DNA of 64,000 nucleotides from Comamonas testosteroni (GTDB taxonomy: Bacteria > Pseudomonadota > Gammaproteobacteria > Burkholderiales > Burkholderiaceae_C). The position numbers and the translations under genes are program-made. Shown piece by piece: positions 1 through 8,209 of the stretch (position 1 is the first letter of the stretch; the number at the start of each line of letters is the position of its first letter). Location of the stretch: NCBI RefSeq assembly GCF_030505195.1, contig NZ_CP129672.1:3320501-3384500 (forward strand). The letters run 5' to 3'. The notes under the pieces are model-generated. The model was not told where the DNA came from and did not search any database. It saw only the letters and a list, made by a program, of their open reading frames with translations.

Positions 1-367
1 GCAGCATGGGCTCGCGCGCTCCCGCCCTGGCCACCATGGCTGCGCCCGTGGCTCCCCCCTCGCCCGCGACATTGAGCACATTGATGTTGCCCAGGGCCGT
101 GGTTTCCTGCGACAGCTTGCGCGCTGAACGGTCCAGAGGGCCGCCCGCTGTATAGGGCACGACCAGAGAGAGCTCGTTGCGGCTGCGGCTGGAATTCGAC
201 GGCAGGACGCTGGCATCCCTGGCCGCATGCGCGCTGCTCGCGATCAAGGTAGTCGCGGAGGCCACCGCCAGCGACAGGGCCTGGCGACGGGAAAGCACGG
301 ACGCGTCCAGCCTCGGTGCTCTGCAGTCCTCGGGGGCTGTAGCGGGGGGCTGATGGGGGCGCGACAC
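1..367 (-). CDS. Bug/TctC-family periplasmic binding protein, N-terminal part (cut by window edge)
   Basis: Read on the minus strand, a frame starts at a GTG (365-367) preceded by AAGGA four bases upstream and runs open off the left edge. About 122 residues are visible. Residues about 26-48 form a secretion signal with a twin-arginine-like SRRQALSL stretch and an SSAHA cleavage site. After that comes ELSLVVPYTAGGPLDRSAR, which matches the start of the mature part of tripartite tricarboxylate transporter receptors (Bug/TctC family), where the VP(Y/F)xxGGxxD motif lies near the ligand pocket. Such proteins bind carboxylates in the periplasm. The ligand cannot be told and the transporter membrane genes are not visible. 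An in-frame TGA lies upstream of the GTG, so the start must lie within this stretch; the later GTG at 281-283 is an alternative. Confidence 0.7.
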   Translation of the reverse strand, partial: MSRPHQPPATAPEDCRAPRLDASVLSRRQALSLAVASATTLIASSAHAARDASVLPSNSSRSRNELSLVVPYTAGGPLDRSARKLSQETTALGNINVLNVAGEGGATGAAMVARAGAREPML

Positions 368-609
368 TTGATCCTTCCGGGCGTTGAGGCTGGCCGCGCC
401 GACTCACGCCAAGCGTGGATGCGGCAGTGCAGCATGACGGAAAGTATAGGGACGGAAAGCGATCGCCACATGGTCCATTTGACGGAGTGGTAACCATTGG
501 TATCTTTTTGATGCAAGTCGTAGCGCCAGAGCCCAGGCCGGCCACGCGGCAAGCGAGCGCAAGTGGCAGGTGCTGGGCGGGGTGGCGCATGATCGACTCC
601 GTAAGCGGC

Positions 610-1731
610 TCAGGTCTTGAGCACGCCGCGGCGCATCTGGTCGAGCTCCATGGTCTCGAACAAGGCCTTGAAATTGCCCTCGCCAAAGCCGCTATTGCCC
701 TTGCGCTGGATGAACTCGAAGAAGATGGGGCCCAGCTGGTTTTCGCTGAAGATCTGCAGCAGCAGCTCGCCGGGCTGGCCGTCCACCAGGATATTGCGCG
801 CCAGCAGCTCGGCAATGGGCTCCTGCAGGTCCGGGATGCGCTTGGGCAGCAGTTCGTAATAGGTCTCGCTGGTGTTCAGCAGCTTGATGCCGTTCATCTG
901 CAGACCGTCCACGGTGTCATAGAGATTGGTCGAGCCCAGCGCGATGTGCTGTATGCCTTCGCCGTGGTACATGTCCAGATATTCCTGGATCTGGCCGGCC
1001 TTGTCGTTGCCTTCCTCGTTGATGGGAATGCGGATCTTGCCGCAGGGGCTGGTCATGGCCTTGCTCTTGACGCCTGTGGCCTGGCCTTCGATGTCGAAGT
1101 AGCGGATCTCGCGGAAGTTGAAGATGCGCTCGTAGAACTCGGCCAGCTCGGCCATGCGGCCGCGATAGACGTTGTTGGTCAGGTGGTCGATATAGGTCAG
1201 GCCCAGGCCCTCGGGGTGCAGATCGGCACCGGGCAGGGGCTCGAAGTCCACGTCGAAGAAGCTGATATTGCCCAGATCACCGTCCTTGGCGCCATTCTTG
1301 CCGCGCCATTTGTCGATGAAATAGATCAGGGAGTCGCCAATGCCCTTGATGGCGGGAATGCTCAGTTCGCCGGGGGCGGCCTGCTGGGCATAGCCCCAGG
1401 CACCCAACGAGGTGGCGCGCTCATAGGCGTACTTGGCGTCATTGACGCGCACGGCGATGGCACAGACGCTGGGGCCGTGCAGACGCGCGAAGCGCTGGGC
1501 AAAGCTGTCGGGCTCTGCATTGATGATGAAGTTGATCTCGCCCTGGCGATACAGGGTCACGTTCTTGCGGCGGTGCTTGGCGATGGCCTGAAAGCCCATG
1601 CGCTCGAACAGCTGACCCATGGCCACCGGATCGGGGGCGGCGTATTCGACGAACTCGAAGCCGTCCGTTCCCATGGGATTGTCCCAAGTCTGGAAGGTGC
1701 TGGCGTTGCTTTGGGTCAGTGGGGCGTTCAT
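610..1731 (-). CDS. hppD: 4-hydroxyphenylpyruvate dioxygenase
   Basis: The product converts 4-hydroxyphenylpyruvate to homogentisate in tyrosine breakdown, using non-heme Fe(II) and O2 in the cytoplasm. The protein is 373 residues, close to the usual bacterial length of about 360. It has the two vicinal-oxygen-chelate halves of the family. The three iron ligands are visible: H183 in YIDHLTNNV, H262 in GIQHIALG and E339 in PIFFEFIQRKG. The C-terminal GNSGFGEGNF gate motif is complete. The ATG at 1729-1731 was chosen because the conserved N-terminus begins there and a GGAG lies nine bases upstream; the frame stays open 28 codons further. The gene is divergent from an AsnC/Lrp regulator and shares a spacer with a long palindrome, so control by that regulator is likely. 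Downstream homogentisate genes are not in the window. Confidence 0.97.
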   Translation of the reverse strand: MNAPLTQSNASTFQTWDNPMGTDGFEFVEYAAPDPVAMGQLFERMGFQAIAKHRRKNVTLYRQGEINFIINAEPDSFAQRFARLHGPSVCAIAVRVNDAKYAYERATSLGAWGYAQQAAPGELSIPAIKGIGDSLIYFIDKWRGKNGAKDGDLGNISFFDVDFEPLPGADLHPEGLGLTYIDHLTNNVYRGRMAELAEFYERIFNFREIRYFDIEGQATGVKSKAMTSPCGKIRIPINEEGNDKAGQIQEYLDMYHGEGIQHIALGSTNLYDTVDGLQMNGIKLLNTSETYYELLPKRIPDLQEPIAELLARNILVDGQPGELLLQIFSENQLGPIFFEFIQRKGNSGFGEGNFKALFETMELDQMRRGVLKT

Positions 1732-1860
1732 GGCAGAGGTCTCCATCGGGTAGGGCTGCAACACATGAAGAACAGGTGTCGACGATGGATGCACTGTAGG
1801 ATGGGGCGCGGACAAGCTTCATGCAAAAATGCCTTGGCTGCAAACAGCTTGACGCATGAA

Positions 1861-1890
1861 AATTGCATGAAAAATCGATTTCATGCAATT
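1861..1890. promoter_or_regulatory. Palindromic operator between hppD and the AsnC/Lrp gene
   Basis: A perfect inverted repeat with 12-base arms (AATTGCATGAAA and TTTCATGCAATT) is separated by six bases. Extra half-sites of the same type, GCATGAAA or TTCATGC, lie at about 1816-1822 and 1853-1860. Several phased half-sites in a divergent spacer are typical of Lrp/AsnC binding, so this is the likely site where the 1951 regulator controls hppD and itself. That assignment is inferred from position. Confidence 0.6.
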
Positions 1891-1936
1891 TAAATGGTTA
1901 TCAAGGGTTAACCATTAATAAAAACTGCGCTGTTTT

Positions 1937-1942
1937 TATAAT
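1937..1942 (+). promoter_or_regulatory. Candidate -10 box of the AsnC/Lrp gene
   Basis: A consensus TATAAT sits eight bases before the ATG at 1951, with only a weak -35 (ATTAAT, 1914-1919) upstream. No ribosome-binding site is visible before the ATG. If this box is used, the transcript would start almost at the start codon, giving a leaderless or nearly leaderless message, or translation could begin at the second ATG (1960). Confidence 0.4.
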
Positions 1943-1950
1943 CTGCCGCC

Positions 1951-2433
1951 ATGAGTCCCATGCACACCATCGACAAACTGGATAAGGCGATTTTGCGCCG
2001 ATTGCAGGCCAATGGCCGAGAAACTTATGACGTCATCGGTGAGCAGGTTGGCCTGTCGCCCAGTGCCGTGCTGCGCCGTGTCAAGCGTCTGGAGGAAAAC
2101 GGTGTCATCGACCGTTATGTGGCTCTGGTGCAGCCCGAGTCTGTGGGCCTGGGGCTGACTGCCTATATCAATGTGCGTCTGGAAAAATACACCGAAACAA
2201 GCAAGCGCAACCCCATGGATGTGTTCCGCGCCAGCGTGCAGACCTGGCCCGAGGTGGTGGAGTGCGTCTCCCTCACTGGCGAGATGGACTATTTGCTGCG
2301 GGTGGTGGTGGCAGACATGCAGCATTACAGTCGATTCATCATGGATACCCTGCTCAAACACCCCAGCGTGCAGGATTGCAAAACCAGCTTTGTCATGGAC
2401 CGGGTCAAGGTCACGACGGCCGTGCCGCTGTAG
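1951..2433 (+). CDS. Lrp/AsnC family transcriptional regulator
   Basis: This 160-residue DNA-binding regulator has the normal size for the family. Residues about 6-65 form the winged helix-turn-helix (LDKAILRRLQANGR followed by GLSPSAVLRRVKRLEENGVI). The rest is the RAM/AsnC ligand-binding domain (PEVVECVSLTGEMDYLLRVVV), which usually binds an amino acid or related small molecule and drives octamer assembly. It is divergent from hppD across a palindrome-rich spacer, so it probably controls aromatic amino acid breakdown; I infer this from position only. The start could be the ATG at 1951 or at 1960 (second Met, nearer the conserved LDKxIL block). Neither has a clear ribosome-binding site. Confidence 0.93.
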   Translation: MSPMHTIDKLDKAILRRLQANGRETYDVIGEQVGLSPSAVLRRVKRLEENGVIDRYVALVQPESVGLGLTAYINVRLEKYTETSKRNPMDVFRASVQTWPEVVECVSLTGEMDYLLRVVVADMQHYSRFIMDTLLKHPSVQDCKTSFVMDRVKVTTAVPL

Positions 2434-2576
2434 ACCTTCAGGGCAGTCCTTCATACGGACCATGACCTAGCGGGAAACAGGCGCTAAGGTGTTGAATTAG
2501 CGGAAAATCCTTACAGAATTGTTGCAATGCAACATGTGGCTTGTGAAACTTCGGGTTTTTACCTATATTTCAAGCT

Positions 2577-3299
2577 ATGAACCTCCCCAAAGACTGGTTG
2601 AAATCGCCCTGGCAGGCCGGCTCCGGCTGGCTGCGAGACATGGGCAAGTCCCATGGCGCCGAGCGTCGCTCGCCGTCCTTGGTTCCCATCCGTTCGCTGA
2701 GTCCGCGCCATCGCGACCGCATCATCAAGCATCTGCTCAAGCTGGATGCGCGGGACCGCTATCTGCGCTTTGGCTATGCGGCCAACGACGAGCAGGTGCG
2801 CCGCTATGTCGAGCAGCTCGATTTCGATCGCGACGATATCTTCGGCATCTTCAACCGCCGCCTGGAATTGATCTCCATGGCGCATCTGGCCTTTGCCGGC
2901 CATCCCGAGCATCAGAAATGCGCGGAGTTCGGTGTCTCCGTGCTCAAGAGTGCACGTGGCAAGGGTCTGGGGGGCCGTTTGTTCGAGCGTGCCGTGCTGC
3001 ATGCACGCAGCAAGAACGTGAGCATGATGTTCATCCATGCGCTGTCCGAGAACACGGCCATGCTCAAGATTGCGCGCAACGCAGGCGCCACCGTCAAGCG
3101 CGAAGGCTCGGAATCCGAAGCCTATCTGGAGCTGCCGCCTGCCGACTTCGAGACCCATGTCAGCGACCTGGTGACCGAGCACCTGGGCGAGATGGACTAC
3201 CAGCTCAAGAAGCAGGCCGTCAATTTCTGGGCTTTCCTGGCGGGCGTGCAGGAAGTGCGCAAGGGTGTGCAGGAAGGCCGCCATAAATCAGGCGAGTAA
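2577..3299 (+). CDS. GNAT-family N-acetyltransferase
   Basis: The 240-residue protein carries one GNAT fold covering about residues 35-175. The acetyl-CoA binding segment is visible as VSVLKSARGKGLGGRLFERAV, matching the Q/RxxGxG/A pattern, followed by a helix and the ALSENTAMLKIARNAGA segment typical of motif B. Such enzymes move an acetyl group from acetyl-CoA to an amine; the acceptor cannot be told from sequence. The C-terminal 60 residues (after LELPPADFETH) lie outside the fold and are helical. The gene stands alone, between the AsnC gene and corC, and the ATG at 2577 is the first in frame. A short repeat of the AGCTGCTAGCGC family follows it. Confidence 0.88.
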   Translation: MNLPKDWLKSPWQAGSGWLRDMGKSHGAERRSPSLVPIRSLSPRHRDRIIKHLLKLDARDRYLRFGYAANDEQVRRYVEQLDFDRDDIFGIFNRRLELISMAHLAFAGHPEHQKCAEFGVSVLKSARGKGLGGRLFERAVLHARSKNVSMMFIHALSENTAMLKIARNAGATVKREGSESEAYLELPPADFETHVSDLVTEHLGEMDYQLKKQAVNFWAFLAGVQEVRKGVQEGRHKSGE

Positions 3300-3330
3300 G
3301 TCGGCTTGTGAAGCTGGCAACGCTGCAGCC

Positions 3331-3412
3331 CAATAAAGACCAGTGCAAGCAGCTATCAAAATAGCTTTGACCGAGCGACCTCGGTGACAGCTGGTCATGG
3401 CTTTTGTGAGCT
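3331..3412. repeat. Intergenic repeat, family A (degenerate copy)
   Basis: The spacer between the acetyltransferase gene and corC holds GCAAGCAGCTATCAAAATAG, a variant of the AGCTGCTAGCGCTTG core also found near 8815, 18125, 23700, 26640, 27885, 41530 and 46912. It is followed by GCGACCTCGGTGACAGCTGGTC. It looks like a dispersed non-coding element rather than a gene. Confidence 0.55.
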
Positions 3413-3487
3413 AGCAAGCCGTCTGTCAACACAATCCGTTATTCTTTGAGACTTGTTTGACTACCGCACGTCCTGCACTCCAAGACA

Positions 3488-4369
3488 GTGTCTGACCCCC
3501 ATCAAGCGCGCCTTCCCGAGAAGGAAGACAAGCGAAGCTTCCTGCAAAAGGTGGCTGAGTTCATCCATCCGGCACCGGAATCTACCGATGAACTGATCGA
3601 AACCCTGGCTGAAGCCGAAGACAACCAGGTCATCAGCACCGAGTCCCGTGTCATGCTGGAGCGCGTGATCCGCATGGCCGACATGAGCGCCGGGGAAGTC
3701 ATGGTGGCTGCGCCACGCATGGATCTCATCAATATCGACGCTCCGTACGAAGAAATCCTGCACCAGGTTCTCACCACGGCGCATTCGCGCTTTCCGGTCT
3801 ACCAGGGCGAACGCGAGAACATCATTGGCATTCTCATGGCCAAGGACTTGCTCAAGCTGCAGCGCTCTCCAACCCTGAATATCCGCGCTCTGGTGCGTCC
3901 GGCGGTCTTTGTGCCCGAGAGCAAGGGCCTCAACGATCTGCTGCGCGAGTTCCGCGCCAATCGCAACCATCTGGCGGTGGTCATCGACGAGTTTGGCCGT
4001 GTGGCCGGCCTGGTGACGATTGAGGATGTGCTGGAAGAGATCGTCGGCGAGATCGAGGATGAGTTCGACATCCCTGAGGACGAGGGCGATATCTTTGCCC
4101 TGGCCGACAACAGCTATCGCGTCGCGGGCGATGCCAGCATCGAGCATGTGAGCGAGGAGTTCGAGACCTCGCTGCATGCCAGCGACCCCGATGCCGAGTT
4201 CGACACGATTGGTGGATTGATCGCCCACGAGATCGGTCATATGCCCAAGCGCGGCGAGCAGATTCACCTGGGCGGGCTGGAGTTCACCGTGCTCCACACC
4301 AAGGGCGGTGCGGTGCGCTGGTTCAAGGTGGTCCGCGATCCCTCGCCGGACAGCCTTGTTCGCAACTGA
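3488..4369 (+). CDS. corC: CorC/HlyC family CBS-domain transporter-associated protein
   Basis: The 293-residue protein matches CorC (YbeX). It has an N-terminal linker, two CBS domains at about residues 65-190 (MVAAPRMDLINID, RFPVYQGERENIIGILMAKDLL, AVVIDEFGRVAGLVTIEDVLEEIVGEIEDE) and a C-terminal CorC_HlyC domain ending at about residue 285. The family is linked to magnesium and cobalt efflux and to envelope fitness; the exact activity is debated. The start is a GTG at 3488. In many proteobacteria corC directly precedes lnt, as here. A hairpin followed by a T-run lies in the 152-base gap before lnt and may reduce read-through. Confidence 0.95.
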   Translation: MSDPHQARLPEKEDKRSFLQKVAEFIHPAPESTDELIETLAEAEDNQVISTESRVMLERVIRMADMSAGEVMVAAPRMDLINIDAPYEEILHQVLTTAHSRFPVYQGERENIIGILMAKDLLKLQRSPTLNIRALVRPAVFVPESKGLNDLLREFRANRNHLAVVIDEFGRVAGLVTIEDVLEEIVGEIEDEFDIPEDEGDIFALADNSYRVAGDASIEHVSEEFETSLHASDPDAEFDTIGGLIAHEIGHMPKRGEQIHLGGLEFTVLHTKGGAVRWFKVVRDPSPDSLVRN

Positions 4370-4475
4370 TCGCGATTTGCGCAAATCCGGCTCGGGCCAG
4401 GTGTGATGCCGGTGGAAATACCGGTTGTGCCGCTTTGTTTGCGCAAGTCCTGCCGATACCTCGTATGCTTGAATT

Positions 4476-4501
4476 CACCCAACCACCCGGTTGGGTGTTT
4501 T
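4476..4501 (+). terminator. Candidate attenuator or terminator between corC and lnt
   Basis: CACCCAAC (4476-4483) pairs with GTTGGGTG (4490-4497) around a six-base loop, and TTTT follows directly. This is a compact intrinsic-terminator shape, though the T-run is short. It lies 20 bases before the lnt start codon, so it could attenuate corC-lnt co-transcription. Confidence 0.5.
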
Positions 4502-4521
4502 GTTGGTACCCGTTGATTTCT

Positions 4522-6183
4522 ATGACCACCACTGCCTCTTCCGTTCAGACTGTTGCTGTCAGGCCCCAAGGCTGGATGCGCTGGCCTTTGCTAGTGATTG
4601 CAGGCAGTTTGCAAGCGCTTTCCCTGGCCTGGCCATGGGCTCGTGGCCAGGGCGACGGCTGGTTGAGCCTGGCCGGAGGCTATGGCCGTCCGCTGTGGTG
4701 GCTGCAGATTCTGTCGCTGGCGGTGCTGGTTCATGCGCTGCTGGCTGCCCGCTGTGCCGCTCAGGCGGCAGGCCGGGCCTGGTTGTTTGGCACGGCATGG
4801 CTTGTGGCCACCTTCTGGTGGCTGTTTATCTCCATGCACACCTATGGCGGGCTGGCGGCGCCGCTGGCCGTGGCTGCCGTGCTGGCGCTGGCGGGCTTTC
4901 TGGGGGGCTATTACGCCGCGGCTGCATGGTGCTTCAAGCGTTTGGCAAAGACGCCGGATGCGTTGTCAGCGATGGTCTTTGCTGCACTATGGACGCTGGC
5001 CGAGCTGGCGCGCGGCTGGTTGTGGACCGGTTTTCCTTGGGGCGCCGGCGGCTATGCCCATGTGGAAGGCCCGCTGGCCGTGCTGCCGCGCTGGATTGGC
5101 GTCTACGGCACGGGGTTTGTGGCGGCCTGGGCGGCGGCCTGGCTGGCGCTGCTGGTCTGGCGCATGCAGAACAGGTCGGCGGTGCTGAAATTCAAGCCGG
5201 CCCTTGCATCTGCCGTGGCCCTGGGTCTGGTCTGGGGCGGGTTGTGGTGGTCGCGTGATGCCGCCATTGAAGCGCCTGTTCAGCAGCCCGGCATGAGCGT
5301 GGAGCTGCTGCAGGGCAATATTCCTCAGGATGAAAAGTTTGAACTGGGCTCGGGCGTGGTGGTGGCGCTGCGTTGGTATGCCCAGCAGCTGCATGACGCA
5401 AGGGCCCAGTTGGTCGTGGCCCCCGAGACCGCCATTCCGCTGCTGCCCCAGCAGCTTCCTGAAGGCTATCTGGACTTTGTGCGCGCACCTTTTGTCGCCA
5501 AGGAATCCAGCCGCGCGGCTCTGGTGGGTCTTCCGTTGGGCAACTGGGATCAGGGCTTTACCAATACGGTCGAAGGCTGGCTGCCGGGGCAGACCCAGGC
5601 CTATCAATACGACAAGCACCATCTGGTGCCGTTTGGCGAGTTCATTCCGCCCATGTTCCGCTGGTTCACCGAACTCATGAATATTCCGCTGGGCGACTTC
5701 AATCGCGGCGCACTGGGCCAGCCTTCCATGAGCTGGGCGGGTGAACGCCTGTCGCCCAATATCTGCTACGAAGACCTGTTTGGCGAAGAGCTTGCGGCCC
5801 ATTTCGGCAATGCGGTGACGGCACCCACGGTGCTCGTCAATCTGAGCAATATCGGCTGGTTTGGCGACTCCGTGGCCATCGATCAGCATCTGTCCATCAG
5901 CCGCATGCGCGCGCTGGAGTTCGAGCGCCCCATGTTGCGTGCAACGAACACCGGTGCCACAGTGGTGATTGATCACAGGGGACAAGTGGTGAAAGCACTG
6001 GCGCCTTTCGAGCGCGCGGTGTTGCAGGGCCGGGTTCAGGGACGCGACGGACTGACGCCTTATGCGCGCTGGGTGCATGCTTTGGGTCTGGTGCCTCTGA
6101 CGCTGTTGTGCCTGGCGTTCTGCGCTCTGGCCGGTATGACCTTGAGAAAGACTGAGGAAGGCGTAGTGTCCCGCACGGAATAA
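4522..6183 (+). CDS. lnt: Apolipoprotein N-acyltransferase
   Basis: Lnt adds the third acyl chain, from phospholipid, to the N-terminal cysteine of lipoproteins in the inner membrane. The 553-residue protein has about six N-terminal membrane segments and a C-terminal periplasmic carbon-nitrogen hydrolase domain from about residue 255 to 520. The catalytic triad is present: E302 in VVAPETAIPLLP, K365 in KHHLVPFGEFIPP and C415 in NICYEDLFGEE. A last membrane helix lies near the C-terminus. The ATG at 4522 is chosen over an upstream TTG (4435) because the upstream extension would span the hairpin at 4476-4501. It follows corC, the usual partner. Confidence 0.96.
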   Translation: MTTTASSVQTVAVRPQGWMRWPLLVIAGSLQALSLAWPWARGQGDGWLSLAGGYGRPLWWLQILSLAVLVHALLAARCAAQAAGRAWLFGTAWLVATFWWLFISMHTYGGLAAPLAVAAVLALAGFLGGYYAAAAWCFKRLAKTPDALSAMVFAALWTLAELARGWLWTGFPWGAGGYAHVEGPLAVLPRWIGVYGTGFVAAWAAAWLALLVWRMQNRSAVLKFKPALASAVALGLVWGGLWWSRDAAIEAPVQQPGMSVELLQGNIPQDEKFELGSGVVVALRWYAQQLHDARAQLVVAPETAIPLLPQQLPEGYLDFVRAPFVAKESSRAALVGLPLGNWDQGFTNTVEGWLPGQTQAYQYDKHHLVPFGEFIPPMFRWFTELMNIPLGDFNRGALGQPSMSWAGERLSPNICYEDLFGEELAAHFGNAVTAPTVLVNLSNIGWFGDSVAIDQHLSISRMRALEFERPMLRATNTGATVVIDHRGQVVKALAPFERAVLQGRVQGRDGLTPYARWVHALGLVPLTLLCLAFCALAGMTLRKTEEGVVSRTE

Positions 6184-6294
6184 GCCACATCGGCATCAGC
6201 GGCTGTGGCATTTGTGGCAGAGTCTTGGGCCTGAAAACGGGTATTGTGTCCCGGGTAGGTCTGCGAGCCTTGATAATCCCCGGTTGTACCGCCC

Positions 6295-6319
6295 GCAGTG
6301 GGCGCGCGCAGTGGGCGCG
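6295..6319. repeat. Short direct repeat upstream of fabA
   Basis: GCAGTGGGCGCG occurs twice in tandem (6295-6306 and 6308-6319) in the 202-base spacer between lnt and fabA. It could be a regulator site pair or chance slippage; nothing else distinguishes it. Confidence 0.4.
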
Positions 6320-6385
6320 GGTCCCGTCACCCAAAATACACAGTAACAGGTAGCTTGCACAGGCTGCCGCGGAGCAATTGAGAGA

Positions 6386-6910
6386 ATGGCTGAATCTTTT
6401 TCCTACGAACAACTGATCGCGTCCGGCGAAGGCAAGCTGTTTGGTGCCGATAGCGGACGTCTGCCCCTGCCTCCCATGTTGATGTTCGATCGCATCACAC
6501 ATATCTCCGAGGACGGCGGTGCCCACGGTCTGGGCAAGATTGTTGCGGAACTGGACGTCAAGCCCGACCTGTGGTTCTTTGATTGCCACTTCCGTGGAGA
6601 CCCCGTCATGCCCGGTTGCCTGGGCCTGGACGCCATGTGGCAGCTGATCGGCTTTTACCTGACCTGGCTGCGTTTGCCGGGTCGCGGTCGCGCACTGGGT
6701 GCAGGTGAAGTCAAGTTCACAGGTGAAGTAGGTCCCGATGTCAAACTCGTGACATATGAAATTGATATCAAGCGAGTAATCAAGCGCAAGCTGAACATGG
6801 CCATCGGCGACGCACGCCTGCTGGCCGACGGTAAGGAAATTTACGTGGCCAATGACCTGCGCGTGGGTCTGTTCCTGCGTGAAGGTGATGCCAAGGGAAC
6901 GGCAGCATGA
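6386..6910 (+). CDS. fabA: 3-hydroxydecanoyl-ACP dehydratase/isomerase
   Basis: FabA dehydrates 3-hydroxydecanoyl-ACP and isomerises trans-2- to cis-3-decenoyl-ACP, which opens the anaerobic route to unsaturated fatty acids. The 174-residue length is normal. The catalytic pair is visible: H68 in [21 protein letters not shown] and D82 in the same block. The hot-dog fold continues through [26 protein letters not shown]. Its stop codon overlaps the start of fabB by four bases (ATGA), so the two are translationally coupled, as expected for this conserved pair. Confidence 0.98.
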   Translation: MAESFSYEQLIASGEGKLFGADSGRLPLPPMLMFDRITHISEDGGAHGLGKIVAELDVKPDLWFFDCHFRGDPVMPGCLGLDAMWQLIGFYLTWLRLPGRGRALGAGEVKFTGEVGPDVKLVTYEIDIKRVIKRKLNMAIGDARLLADGKEIYVANDLRVGLFLREGDAKGTAA

Positions 6911-8130
6911 GCAAGAAGCGGGTAGTGATCACCGGCGCGGGCATTGTCTCGTGCATCGGCAATGACCTGGCAACGGTGGAGGCCTCGCTGCGCGAGGGCA
7001 AAAGCGGTATCAAGGCCATGCCCCAGTTCACGGAGCTGGGCATGCGCTCGCAGGTGGCAGGTATTCCCGAGATCGATATCGAGGCGCGCATCGACCGCAA
7101 GCAGTTGCGTTTCATGGGTGATGCTGCGGCTTATTCGCAGATCGCCCTTGAAGACGCGATCAAGCAAGCCGGTCTCACGCCCGAACAGGTGAGCAACCCG
7201 CGCACCGGTCTGATCATGGGCTCGGGCGGCGGCTCGCCGGCCAATCAGATCGAGGCAGCCGATACGCTGCGTGAAAAAGGCATCCGCCGCGTGGGGCCTT
7301 ACCAGGTCACACGCTGCATGAGCTCCACGGTGTCGGCCTGCCTGGCAACCAACTTCAAGGTCAAGGGCATCAACTACTCCATCACCTCGGCATGCTCCAC
7401 CTCGGCCCACTGTATCGGTGCTGCGGCTCAGCAGATCGCCTGGGGCATGCAGGATGTGATGTTTGCCGGCGGCGGTGAAGAGCTGTCCTGGGGCATGTCG
7501 CTGCTGTTCGACGGCATGGGTGCCATGTCCAGCAAGAACAACGAGACGCCAGAGAAGGCCTCGCGTGCCTACGACGCCAACCGCGACGGCTTTGTGATCG
7601 CCGGTGGTGGTGGTGCCGTGGTGCTGGAAAGCCTGGATCATGCGCTGGCGCGCGGCGCCAACATCCTGGCCGAAGTGGTGGGCTTTGGCGCCACCAGCGA
7701 CGGTGAGGACATGGTCGCCCCTTCGGGCGACGGCGCCATCGCCTGCATGAAGCAGGCCATGGAAACCGTGGATGCGCCCATCGACTACATCAACACCCAC
7801 GGCACATCGACCCCCGTGGGCGATATGCAGGAAGTTCGTGCCATGCGCGAGCTGTTCGGTGACCAGGTGCCTCCGTTCTCGTCCACCAAGTCGCTGACCG
7901 GCCACTCGCTGGGCGCGACCGGTGTGCAGGAGGCGATTTACTGCCTGATCATGCTGAACAAGGGCTTTATCGCAGGGTCCGTGAACGTGGACACGCCCGA
8001 TCCGCTGCTGGGCGATATGCCTCTGGTCACCCAGACCCGCGATGCCGAACTCAAGACCGTGCTGTCCAACAGCTTTGGCTTTGGCGGCACCAATGCCTCC
8101 CTGGTGCTCAAGCGCTGGGAAGGGCAGTAA
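6907..8130 (+). CDS. fabB: 3-oxoacyl-ACP synthase I
   Basis: FabB condenses acyl-ACP with malonyl-ACP and is essential for elongating the cis-unsaturated intermediate made by FabA. The 407-residue protein has the Cys-His-His centre of the family: C163 in [12 protein letters not shown]298 in [11 protein letters not shown] and H333 in [10 protein letters not shown]. The glycine-rich [12 protein letters not shown] tail is complete. It overlaps fabA by four bases and is followed by a strong intrinsic terminator, so fabA-fabB looks like a closed two-gene operon. Confidence 0.98.
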   Translation: MSKKRVVITGAGIVSCIGNDLATVEASLREGKSGIKAMPQFTELGMRSQVAGIPEIDIEARIDRKQLRFMGDAAAYSQIALEDAIKQAGLTPEQVSNPRTGLIMGSGGGSPANQIEAADTLREKGIRRVGPYQVTRCMSSTVSACLATNFKVKGINYSITSACSTSAHCIGAAAQQIAWGMQDVMFAGGGEELSWGMSLLFDGMGAMSSKNNETPEKASRAYDANRDGFVIAGGGGAVVLESLDHALARGANILAEVVGFGATSDGEDMVAPSGDGAIACMKQAMETVDAPIDYINTHGTSTPVGDMQEVRAMRELFGDQVPPFSSTKSLTGHSLGATGVQEAIYCLIMLNKGFIAGSVNVDTPDPLLGDMPLVTQTRDAELKTVLSNSFGFGGTNASLVLKRWEGQ

Positions 8131-8151
8131 GCGCTGGAGTCCTAGATCGCG

Positions 8152-8185
8152 AGCCCGCTTGGCCTTGAGGTAAGCGGGCTTTTTT
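8152..8185 (+). terminator. Intrinsic terminator after fabB
   Basis: AGCCCGCTT (8152-8160) pairs perfectly with AAGCGGGCT (8172-8180) around an 11-base loop and is followed by six T residues. It lies 21 bases after the fabB stop codon. Confidence 0.92.
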
Positions 8186-8209
8186 CTATCGTCGACTACC
8201 GTCTCCCCC

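Noticed and set aside
415..1893. A 492-codon + strand frame opposite hppD
   Set aside because: It is the complement of the dioxygenase gene; no motif, no ribosome-binding site, and its composition follows the third-position bias of hppD.
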